From contig NW_014012081.1 of assembly GCF_000611645.1 (NCBI RefSeq), forward strand, positions 1 to 13,295: DNA of 13,295 nt. Direction: 5' to 3'. Source of the DNA: Monoraphidium neglectum. Taxonomy: Eukaryota; Chlorophyta; Chlorophyceae; Sphaeropleales; Selenastraceae. The notes below the pieces were generated by a model, which was not told the DNA's origin, ran no database searches, and saw nothing but the letters and a program-made list of their open reading frames with translations. The translations under genes and the position numbers were made by a program. Positions 1 to 9,089 of this stretch are shown in pieces (positions within the stretch are counted from its first letter, which is position 1; every line of letters begins with the position of its first letter).

Positions 1-263
1 CGCCCGCGCGGCGCCGCAGCCCGCCGGGGCGCGCGCCGCCGCCCGACAGGTGCTGCTGCTGCTGCTGCCGTCGCCGCGCGGACCCTCCGCCGCCATACCC
101 ACCGCCGCCATACCCCCCGCCGCCAAAGCCGCTGCTGCCAAAACCGCCGCCGCCTGCCAACATCTCTTCAAACGAGCTCCCAAGCCCGCCGCCGCCGCCG
201 CTGCCGTCACCGTAGGGCCCGAGCATGTCCGGCCCTGCGGCTGCCAGCATTGCCGCCGCGCGC
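1..263 (-). repeat. Gly/Tyr/Gln-rich low-complexity tail coding region
   Basis: This is the part of the last visible exon that encodes the tail after the transmembrane helix. It reads as Gly runs with FGSSGFGGGGYGGGGYGG-type repeats, then RRRQQQQQ and more Gly/Arg. On the plus strand it appears as GCC/CCG triplet runs and a short CTG run (near 52-67). The repeats keep the frame. They also create long false reading frames on the opposite strand. Confidence 0.7.
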
Positions 264-3200
264 CGCTGCGCGGCCAGGCTCCGGCGCCCGCCCGGCGCAC
301 CGCCCACACCCGCAGACGCGCGCTTGAACTGCCAGATGCCAACGACCACCATCATCACCACCACAAACGGCTGCAGCCACTTCATCCAGTTGGTGGCGCT
401 GCCCCCGCCGCCGCCAATGACAGCCCCGCCGCCGCCGCCGCCGCCGCGGGCCCCGCCGCTGCCGACGTCAAACAGTGCTACGCTGGTCGGGCCGAGCCCC
501 ACAAACGCCAGCTGCCCCGACACCGCGAGCAGCGGCGGCGCCGGGGGCCGCGGGCAGGCGCCAGCCCCGGCCACGCCCTCCCCAACAACCGCCAGCGCCT
601 CTGCATCCCCTCGACCGCACTCCTCCACCTCGTTTGCCCCGCCGCCGCCGGCCCCGTCGCCCCGCGCCGGGGCCTCCTCCGCAAATCGCAGCAGGCCGCT
701 CTGCCGCCAGACCTCCCCCCACAGCTGCGACGTCACGGGGACGAGCGCGCGCTGCAGCGGCGCCGCGGTGCTGAACGCCGCGACGCCGGCGGCGTGGGAG
801 AGGAGCAGGCGGTCTTTGGTGGCGGCGAGCGACACGGGGCCGGGGGCGAGGCCGAGGGGGAGGCGCTGCGCGACCTGCGGGGGTGGCGGAAGGCGGAGGG
901 GCAGGGGCCGTGCGTGTTGGCGCGCGCCGTCTGGGCCTGCGCGGGCAGGGGCCTGGGAGGCAGGAGCTGCACAGGCATGCCTGACACTGAATGGAAGCCA
1001 CACAGCAGCGGCTGCGGCAGGCTGGGCAAGCTGCGGCTGCGAGATGGCTGAGCAGGAGGGATCGGCTGCGGGCGGCGGCGAGCGACAGAGATGGCGGGGG
1101 CGCAGCGAGCCGGGGCCGCGGCTCGCCAACCCCTGCCGTGGCCATCGCGCCGCACCTTGCAGGGGGCTGCCTTCTTCTCGGATGGCACAGTCAGCGCCAC
1201 GAGGTCTCCACCTGCCGGGGATAGTGCAGGCAACCAAGCAGCGGCGCTCAGCCACGCCCAGGGGGCGGCTGGACGCAAAGCGGGCAGCAAGCGGTGGCGC
1301 CCCCAATCAACGCCCATCCAAGGAGCGCTTCAGAAACGCGGTCCACCGACTGGTGCGCGCGCAGATGCGGCGCCCTGCCTGATTCTGAATAATCAGCTCA
1401 CCCTCCGTGTAGCCGTAGGCGCGGTATGTGCGGTGCGGGTCAAACACCGCCGCGACCAGGCCGCCCCCGGGCCCCTCCAGCCCCATGCACGGCCGCCGGC
1501 CGACGGAACGGCCGGGGCGCAGCCACACGACGGCGGCCTGGGTGCTCGTGAGGGCGACAGTCAGTAGGTGGCCTGGGGTTGAGGACGGCAGCAAGTGCGG
1601 GTGTTGCCATGAGTTTGGAGAGGAGGCTCGCAGCTCCCAAGATAAGCCTGCCGCGAGCACGGGGCAGGCAGCAGGACGCGCCAAGCGGCCGAGGCAGAAC
1701 CAACAGCCAGGGTTGCGCGGCGCCGCTGCCAGATGCGGCAGCGGACGGCGGCGGCGTGGATGGCAGAAACCCCGGAAAAGCATGTGGGTTGCTGCTGTGG
1801 AGGAGCGGCTGCTCCGTCAGCTTGGTGCTGGCGAGAGCCACCCGCGGGTCAAAGGCAGGGCAGCGAATTTCGCTGCAAGGCCGCGAGGAGCGGTGGGGCT
1901 CACTCGAACGCATCGCGAGCGCCGCGCCACCGAGCGCGCGGTGGACGGAGGGGCCGGCTGAGTCGGCCGCGGTGGAGACCCAGCCAGCTGCGTCCGCGGC
2001 GACGGCTATGCGCAGTCCTGACACCCTGGCATGGCCATGGATGAGATGAGTTGGCGCAACGAGGGGCGTTGTTTGGTTGAGGTACCAGAGCAGGTGCGGT
2101 CGGCGATTGGGGGCAGATGTGATGGTGGAGGGCGACGTTGTGCGGCGAATCTGTAGCAAACGTGTGCCGCAAGCCGCAGAAGCAGACGCGAGTCCCTGCG
2201 GGCAGGTGCCGCGGCCGTCGCAGCCAATGCAATACCGCGGCGCGCCGCAGCGCACCGCGCGCAGGCGCGCCCGTGCCCGCAGTCCGTGTGGCGCAGGACG
2301 AGAGGCTGAACCCTCCCCTTACTTGATGCACTGCAGGGCGACGATGCCGTTGAGCCCAAGGTCCGCCGCCTCCTGCTGCTGCTGCGCCGCCAGCAGCAGC
2401 TGCTCCTCCGCCGCTGCGCCCACGCGGCCGCCGCCGCTCCCGCCCTTGCCGCCGTTTTTCGCGCCGGCCGCCGCCATCGCCGCTGCGACCGCGGCCGCGG
2501 CCGCCGCGCGGTCAGACAGTCGGTCCGCGGCCGTCGACAGCAGCAGCGGCTCCACCGAGTACACCGCGCCACCGCCGGAAGCCGCCGCGAAGCTGCCGGC
2601 GCCCCCGCCGGCGCCGCCGCGGGGGCCGGCGTGGTCATGCAGGACCTTCAGCAGCTCGACGGCGCCGTCCGCCCGCCCGGCCGCGATCACGGACCGGTTG
2701 CCCACGCCGGGCCCGCACGCGGCGAGCGCGGTGACGGCCGAGGGGGGCCCCGTGGTCGCGCGCTCATGCAGCAGTACGCCGTCCGGGGAGAAGAAGTAGA
2801 GGCGGCCCTCCGAGTCTCCGATGACTGTGAGCAGCGGCGCGCCGCGGCCGGGGTTTGGGGGCTCGGGCAGGCCGGCCGCCGCAGTGACGCGCGCGTCGGC
2901 GGAGACTGCAGCCAGCAGGGCGGCATGGTCGGCCCAGGCGCTGGGCCGCTGCGCGAGCGTGCGCTGCAGGTTGGCGCGGGGCGGCAGCAGCGGCGTCGCG
3001 GCGGCGGGGCCGGGGGCGCCTGCGGCGCGGGGACGCGGGGGTGCGTGAAGGGGGGGGGCGGTGGGGTGCATGCGGAGTGAAGCTTCTGTTCCGCCCTCAA
3101 CTCTGGTGAAGGGCTGCTAACAAGGTGTGTGCGTTTGGGGTGGAGGGGGGGCAGCGCACAGCCTGTGCCTGCGTCATGGGACTATGCTTTTGCAACACAC

Positions 3201-3366
3201 CGTTTGTCTCTAGCTCAGCGACTCGATTTTTGAGAGCCTTCAGCTGTTCCTGGAGCTCCTGCAACGTCGAAGCCTCCTCATCTGGCGGCGCTGCATGCGT
3301 CGAAGTGGCATGCAGCACCAGCAGCAGCACGAGCAGCATCGCTGCCAGCATACAGTGGGTGTGCAT
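1..3366 (-). CDS. Type I membrane protein, At1g75140-like (3' end beyond window)
   Basis: Six exons, read from high to low coordinate: 3366-3201, 3019-2323, 2025-1904, 1572-1402, 1211-1156, 874-1. All introns are GT-AG, phases agree at each junction, and no stop is reached by base 1 (about 695 residues so far). The start is the ATG at 3366. Residues 1-25 form a signal peptide (Leu/Val core, likely cut after STHA) and 31-55 a short heptad-like coiled coil. A beta-rich region follows with propeller-like strands (GDSEGRLYFF near 124; AYGYTEGGDL near 380). One transmembrane helix lies near 568-587 (WMKWLQPFVVVMMVVVGIW), then a basic, Gly/Tyr/Gln-rich tail. From memory, plant At1g75140-type proteins share the AYGF-TSEGDL signature, the late helix and this architecture; I could not check an alignment. 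That family has no established function. Topology predicts a luminal propeller and cytosolic tail. Exon 2 holds Ala/Gly low complexity near residues 190-270. Confidence 0.85.
2026..2322 (-). other. Intron 2 of the At1g75140-like gene
   Basis: The donor reads CATCAA|GTAAGG at 2322 and the acceptor ATGCCAG|GGTG at 2026. The join makes a Lys codon (AA+G) and links VALQCI to VSGLRIAVA. The second acceptor-like CAG seven bases further on would put a TAG in frame a few codons later, which supports the first. The pyrimidine tract is weak, so this is the least certain junction of the gene. Confidence 0.7.
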
Positions 3367-5285
3367 GGTCAATGCAGTGGTACGAGCAGTGGCGCATATG
3401 AATGCATATTATGAAGCGGTTCTATTCATGGACCAACACAGATGCTGCAACAATGACCAAGCCTAGATCGCCGCGGAAACCTAAGCTGTCGCAAGGGAAC
3501 GAGCTCAACATGTGAAATACACGCAAGCTAACAACAGAATTGCTCTTGATCGCAGTTGAGCGGGCACCGCCATCCCAGCAGCACACAGCTCGCTCAGCAC
3601 ACGCAATGGTGGCTCAAGGTGATCCCGCAGACTTTGAATTATGTGCAAAGACTGCAGCGGTGTCCCCTCCAAGCCGTGCGCCTCCTTTCATCATGTATTT
3701 CCACCAAATCTGACAGCATCGTTCCACCTGCCAGGCAAGAGTATTGGTGACGAAGTGACTAGCCTGTGTTGACCGCCTCTGGCCTGGCAAGGGTTGCAGA
3801 GAAGCCCAGCGTTCATACAGATGAGTACAGCGCGAACACTAGGCAGCTGTCCACAGCCTGTATAGGATGTTACGTCAACTGTTGACATGCGGCATCCCGC
3901 ACCTGAAGCGTGATTGATGAGTTTGACTGACTGCACGTGCGCCGACTGACCCTACAGCACCGGCTTCATTGAGCTGCGGCCGCCCAGGCCAAGCCGCGCA
4001 ATTCGGTGCTGGAGGAGCGCGAGGAACCGCTTGGCGCAACTCAGAAATTACAGGCACCCACCATACCCCGCACTGCGCCTCGCGCGCCGTTTTACTCTGG
4101 GGCACAGCAGCTTAAAAGCAGGGAGGGCGAGGTGGGCACAGAGCGTGCTGTGAATGATACGACACGACCTGCAAGTTTTGCGGATAGTGTAGCGTGGGCA
4201 GTATCTGGTGGGCAGCTGGGGCCTGAGCAAGGCCCAGCTAGCCATAAGCCCATGCATTGTGTAAGTGAGCCAGCGGCAGTTGAGCCGGCGAGACTGGGGT
4301 GTCGGTCGGGCTGGGCAGATCTGATGTCCAGTGGGGTGGGCACCTGGACAAGCAATCAACGTCCCGTCTCGTTGTAGGCAACCGTGTTTGTAACACGCTG
4401 CCGTGACAAATAGCAGCAATTTTTGACCGGCACACCTGAGAACCTGCTGTGCAGGCGGCAGTCAAGGGCAACGCCGACAACCATCACGCCCCTTGGGACT
4501 ACAGTACAGGCAGCTGGGCCGTTGAACAATCCTCCCAGAGGAAGGTCCTGATAGGGCCGTTGTCATCCATCACACCAGAAACATTCGGGAGGCCCTCTAG
4601 ACGCCTGGAATGGTGTACTGGGCAGCACTTGGCTGCCTCAAAAGCTGATGCCCCAAGGCCTGCGGCACTGAGAGTGCAGTGGACATGCGCCCGCAGTCAC
4701 TGCAAACCATGCTTTGTGGCGCGCGTGCTTGGTGACATGCACTCGTCAGGAGGAAGCCCTCGACTGCTCTACACCGGGCGGCGCCTTGAGCCTCAGTACC
4801 TCCAGCCATTGGGGCATCACTTGCGTGTAAGGGCCAACTAACTGGCAGGGACCACATGGAAACCTTGAGGATCAACCTGCGCTGGGAGCAGCTCCCTTCA
4901 GGACCCGCAGGTACCATGCCGTGTCTGCCCGGAAGCTGGCGGCGACTGCACTACACAGCAAGGCCACGGCTGCTGAGAGGAAGATGCCGCAGAGTACTTC
5001 TAGTGTAAAACATTCACATGGCATTCCGTCGTTCAACCGTTCATCGACGCAGCTGGACTTCTTTGACTCTGAGTCCGGGCCGCTTCGTTTCTTTCATTCC
5101 TGGCGTGCTCCTGAATCGACACAGCGGCGTGGACGTACACGCGGAGAACCACGGAAGCATCAGTCCACGGCATACCTCCGTCTGTGGGGTGCCAGCAGGT
5201 TGGCCCCAGCGCCACCCACCCACATTTGTAAACCACCGTACCGCACCCACCCCGGCGGGACGAGCGCCAACCACAGCACCAGGCC
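3367..5285. other. Divergent intergenic region, about 1.9 kb
   Basis: The stretch lies between the start codons of two divergent genes and should hold both promoters and 5' leaders. It is visibly less GC-rich than the flanking exons. Short reading frames occur on both strands (for example 4006-4377 and 4449-4841 plus, 4597-4917 minus), but their third positions are not GC-biased, they match no family I know, and they show no convincing joins. I see no transposon ends, tRNA or long tandem repeat. A GCACGTGC palindrome (G-box core) sits at 3933-3940. Confidence 0.6.
3394..3413 (-). promoter_or_regulatory. AT-rich TATA-like patch upstream of the membrane-protein gene
   Basis: A 20-base AT-rich patch lies 28-47 bases upstream of the ATG at 3366, in otherwise GC-rich DNA. 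On the minus strand it contains CATAATATGC and TTCATATG. It could be a core promoter with a very short leader, or only part of the 5' leader. Position and composition are the only evidence. Confidence 0.22.
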
Positions 5286-5890
5286 ATGCCGCGAGAGCTC
5301 GTCAGCGCAGGCCCGAGGTCCGGCGGCCTTGCGCTTGAGGACTGGCTGAAGCTGTACTGGAGGCCCGGCAATTACAATTCAGGTACAGCTGGCCCTGCTC
5401 ACACCGCAGCCTTTTTACAAGACAGCGATCCGTGCCACTACGCCCCTGTCCGCCAAGGGGCAATTCAGCGGCGTGGGAGCGGAGGTCTTGAGCCCGCCGC
5501 CTACGCAAACGACCCCGGCGCCTCTTCACTGCCTGACCGGCCCTCTCTCCCCCGCGTAACCCTGATGACCTCCTTTTGGCACGTCCGCCAACAGGCCGCT
5601 GCGCCGAGTTCCAGTTTTCCGGCCGCAAGCCCAACGGCGACCTGCTCTACAAGCTCGTGGCCATCACGGACGACTACAGGGGGCGCAAGGCAAGCATTTA
5701 CCGCGCACCGCTGCAGAGAGGGCGGCTGTGCGCCTCCATCTGCCTGCTGGAGCCGCCGCATGAGGTCGATCTTGCGGCAGTGTGTGTGAAGCAGGACGAC
5801 GACACGGTGTACTACGACGAGCAGAGGTGGGGGTGCTGCTGGGGTGGTGGAGGGCGGGTGGAGGTTGGAGGGGTACCGATATAGGCCATT

Positions 5891-5950
<60 letters not shown>

Positions 5951-7981
5951 CGCAAGGGCCAAGCGGATCAGCCACGACTGACATTTACAATCCTCGGGTT
6001 GGACTCGGGTCATGTGTGGGTTGGACTCACCAGGTTAATGCAAGCAGCAGCCACGTCTTTATCAATTCAACGCTCTGGTACGACCACTTTTGCGAGCCCG
6101 CCTTCCATGTACGGGTACTAACGTTTGGATGCACCACCTGCCTGCGCAGGCTGGGCGTTGGCGCTGGCTGGGACGTCACCCTCGACGCCGATTACGCCCG
6201 CATCCAAAACTGCGCCTTCGCCGCCGCCGGCCCCGGCATCGGCCGTTCCGAGGCGGTGGACAACCTCGATGTCGCGCTGAGCGTGCTGCGGGTGCACCAG
6301 ACGTTCCTCCGCACCCAGCCCCAGCTGCAGCGGCTGACGCGCATCGTGCACGAGGCCCCGAAGATGCGGGACACGATGCAGGTGGGCGCGCGGCCCGGGG
6401 AGCTGGCGCTCGGCTGCAATGAATTGCTCGCCTGAGTGGTAGCTTCCTCTAACAGCAGACAGTTCAGAAGCCCACCGGGTGCTGTGCGTGTTGTGTGATG
6501 CTTTCTGAAATTCCATGCGACAGCCATTGGATGTGCCCCATAGGATGTCTCGTACTCAGCCGCTGCACAGCCAGACTTTTGCTGAGTGCTGTACCCAAAT
6601 AATAATCATAACCAAACGCCTCCACGCACCCAAGAGCAACGGCGCACCCGAGGCTGCTGCAGCCCAGCCCCTCCGCTTGCCTGCCGGCAGCTCCCCTAAC
6701 CCCTTGCAGAAGTACATCGCCTGCATCGCGTCGGCTGGGGCGCACGAGTTTGACGCTGCCCAGCTTGAGACAATGTTCAACACCGCGGTGGAGCGCAACA
6801 TGAGGCACAGCGGGCGCGGCGCCATCGGCGACCCCCCGGGCGACGTCCGCGCGCTGTTTGGATTCCTGGTGTGCGGGCAAGCTTGGGCGGCATGGGCCAT
6901 CCTGGGGTCGCCTTGCGGCGGGGCAGTGCCGCCTGGGAGTGGTCGCGTACTAAGCAGTATGTTGCCCAAATGTTTCTCGCGCATATCAGAATGATCGCCA
7001 AGCCCCGCAAACACTGCCATTCGACCCTGCCTCCAGCCATGAACGCCTCGCACTGCGCCCCCGGCCCGTGCGTGGCCTGCTGCTCCGCAGGTGATGATGC
7101 CACTTGTAAAGCGCCACTACACCCCAGAGTGCGACCCCTGGACGCTGGCTCCCACCATATACGACGCATTCCTGTCCACAATTAACGCCCTGCCCATGGA
7201 TGACTACCACAAGTGTGTGGTGCAAATGGGCAAAGTCTTCGGCAGCGTCGCGCGCCGCGGCGCTGGCCGCGCGCTGCGCACGCTGAGGACGGAGCGGCGT
7301 GCCACGCGTCACTCGGCGTCGTACAGCGACCGCGTGGGTTGGCTGCAGGCCGGAGAGGGGGTGCGCTGCAGGAGGGTCGCCAGCGGCGATAACGGCGACG
7401 ACGGGGACGAGGCGGTGCGGGTGATTGGCGAAAGTTTGGAGCGCTGGAGCAGCGTCAGCTTCTCGGCAGCCGCGCTCGAGGGCGGCGGCGCGCTGACGCT
7501 GCGGTTCGCGCCGACGCACCCGGCCGAGGGCCGCGCCAAGCTCTCGCTCGGCCGCGGCGGGCGCGTCTGGCTGGACACTTACGCAGCGGCGCCGGTGGTG
7601 GTTTCCAGGGGCGGCGGCGGCGGCGGCGACGGCGGGGACGGCGGGTCGCTGGTGGTGTCGTGTGCCGGGCACGACACCTGGCACCTGCCGCTGCGCGACG
7701 CCGCGCGCGCGCCGCTGGTGCTGGCCTTCCGCCACGCTATCATGGAGGTCACCCTGCAGGCGGCCGGCGGCGCGGCCGCCGCGGCCTCGCGGGCGGCGCT
7801 GCGGGCGGCGCGGGCGTACAACAGTGAACCGAGTGACGTGTGCATCATTTGTCTGGATGATCTGGTCGGCGGGGAGAGCAGGGCGGTGCTGCGCTGCCGC
7901 CACCAGTTCCATGCGGACTGCATTGCGGAGTGGCGGCGGCGAAGCGGCGCGTGCCCGCTGTGCAACCAGTCGTGCGGGTGA
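5286..7981 (+). CDS. RING-H2 finger protein, probable E3 ubiquitin ligase, with unrecognised N-terminal region
   Basis: Five exons: 5286-5382, 5595-5826, 6150-6381, 6710-6868, 7091-7981 (stop TGA). All introns are GT-AG, phases agree, and the product has 536 residues. ATG 5286 is the first Met after an in-frame TAA at 5229. The C-terminus is a canonical C3H2C3 RING: C491, C494, C509, H511, H514, C517, C528, C531, with W521 in the usual place. RING-H2 domains bind two zinc ions and recruit E2 enzymes, so ubiquitin ligase activity is the likely role (family knowledge, not shown here). Residues 1-480 match nothing I recognise. They include a compact segment (about 17-110), a helical segment (about 135-290, with LDVALSVLRVHQTFLR), a beta-rich part (about 350-460) and an acidic Gly linker near 413-426. 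No signal peptide or membrane helix is seen. The stop overlaps a GTGAGC donor-like string, so a further 3' exon is possible but not needed. Confidence 0.8.
5827..6149 (+). other. Intron 2 of the RING gene, containing a hexamer repeat
   Basis: The donor is CAGAG|GTGGGG and the acceptor CTGCGCAG|GCTGG; phase 2 is kept (AG+G gives Arg). A CTAAC branch-like motif lies about 30 bases before the acceptor. The frame of the next exon stays open through most of this intron, so naive translation adds a false (Leu-Arg)n stretch. A small extra exon around 6050-6115 cannot be fully excluded, but the donor-like GTACGG and GTACTA there give the wrong phase. Confidence 0.7.
5891..5950 (+). repeat. Perfect hexanucleotide tandem repeat, (TCAGGC)10
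   Basis: Ten uninterrupted copies of TCAGGC fill 60 bases inside intron 2 of the RING gene. Every copy is identical as read, which suggests recent expansion. It lies about 65 bases after the splice donor and 200 before the acceptor, so it should not enter the protein. Each unit also contains CAGG, so the array adds decoy AG dinucleotides upstream of the true acceptor. Confidence 0.95.
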
Positions 7982-8696
7982 GCGCAGTGGCGTGCTGTTG
8001 GGTTCTGGTGTTGTTTTGCCTGCTATGGCTGGCGTGGTCTTTTAGGTGAGGAGGAGGGTCTGTACAACAATCACTTCAACGAAATCAACAATGAACATCA
8101 ACACCCAACCACACAGACGGTTTCACACACACAACCTTGCCCCAGTGCTCAACAACGATGCACTCGTCCCAAGTTTTCAAACTCATTACCTGACATTCCT
8201 TGCTTATACGTTCAGGACATGCCTTTCCCTTGGGCCTACCTGCAGTTGCAACACTCTTTGTAGTTTGTGCTGCCAATGAGCAGGTCCTGTCTTAAGCATG
8301 CAAAGGAGCGGACGAGGCTGCCACCACCGTATAACAGCCAATTGCAAGGTTACAGCCCCCAGGATGCGAGCGAGGCGGCCGCCGCCAGCTTGGAGGTGGT
8401 GAGCTGTGTCAGCACAGCTACCGGGCGGGCTTGAAGGTGGCTGCGGCAGCTGCCGTGAATGGGCAGCGACCTGGTCCAACGGCGCTGAGATAGTGCCCTG
8501 GCCGGGCAAGGGGCGATAGTTGCGGCAAATTTGCAGTGGCACAAATCAAGCAAGCCAGGATTGAAGAAAGGCAGCGCAGGGCACGACGCCAATCAAGGTG
8601 TGCGCATCATCTCTTGACATTAACGTCATATTTGAACCAGGGGATGACCACAGCCAACAGATCGTCGCTGCTGGCTTGCCGCTGCGACTGCATGTT
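7982..8696. other. Convergent intergenic region (3' regions of RING and sirtuin genes)
   Basis: This stretch separates the stop codons of two convergent genes and must hold both 3' untranslated regions. No coding segment is convincing. The plus strand is strikingly poor in G between about 8060 and 8215. A minus-strand TGTAA, the usual poly(A) signal of chlorophycean algae, occurs at 8354-8350, about 340 bases after the sirtuin stop. I see no equivalent on the plus strand for the RING gene. Confidence 0.55.
8350..8354 (-). terminator. Possible TGTAA polyadenylation signal for the sirtuin gene
   Basis: The plus strand reads GGTTACAG here, giving TGTAA on the minus strand 343 bases downstream of the sirtuin stop. 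TGTAA is the known poly(A) signal in Chlamydomonas and relatives. A five-base motif is expected often by chance, and the taxon is not certain, so this is a weak call. Confidence 0.25.
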
Positions 8697-9089
8697 CTAC
8701 AGGTTCAGGCGCCTGGCTTTCTTCCGGGCCCGCCCAGTGCCGCCGGCGCCCGCGCCCGTGCCGCGGCCGGCCCCGTCGCCCGCTGCAGCACCGCCGCCGC
8801 CGCCGTCCTCCAATTCCTCCTCCACCTCCCGCCCCTCCACCTCCCGTTCCTCGTACCGCGCGCCCGCCCCGCTGCCCGCGGCCCGGGGGCGCCCCTTCGC
8901 CCGCGCGCCGCCGCCCCTGCCCACGCCACCGCCGCCTGCCCCCGCCGCCGCCGCCGCCCTGGCCGCCGCGGCGGAGGCCTCAAGCTCACCGCAGAGGCGC
9001 TGCTGCTGATCCGAGTAGTCATGGCGCTGCGTCTCAAATGTGATGGTCTGGGGCACGGCTGTCCGGGCGGGGGTCAAAGTGTAGTCAAA
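8697..9089 (-). other. Last sirtuin exon: low-complexity C-terminal extension with nuclear signal
   Basis: Residues 434-563 start with a conserved-looking FDYTLTP segment and then become low complexity: Ala/Gly runs, an acidic stretch ([16 protein letters not shown]), Gly/Ala again and the basic end [18 protein letters not shown] donor-like string lies within CTCTGCGGTGAGCTT near 8990-9004, but reading through gives a sensible C-terminus that ends with a nuclear-localisation-type cluster as in plant SRT1, so I kept the exon whole. Confidence 0.75.

Noticed and set aside
50..1382. Long plus-strand reading frames with poly-Ala/Pro and a His run near 340-365
   Set aside because: They are the opposite strand of the membrane-protein gene's last exons. 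The His run is the antisense of the VVVMMVVV transmembrane helix, and the Ala/Pro runs are antisense Gly codons.
3097..3372. Free-standing small secreted coiled-coil protein on the minus strand
   Set aside because: The sequence from 3200 down is an intron: a donor at 3200 and a pyrimidine-rich acceptor at 3020 join in phase to the propeller exon. The apparent start at 3372 is TTG; the real ATG is at 3366.
3780..4080. An SRP RNA gene on the minus strand
   Set aside because: Only the Alu-like 5' string is suggestive; the conserved helix 8 motif expected within ~300 bases downstream is not there.
4006..4917. Several 80-130 residue frames on both strands in the long intergenic region
   Set aside because: No family resemblance, no GC bias at third positions as in the real genes, and no in-phase splice joins.
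5782..6435. Protein with a (Leu-Arg)n repeat on the plus strand, or (Leu-Ser)n on the minus strand
   Set aside because: The repeat lies inside intron 2 of the RING gene; the frame happens to be open through the intron.
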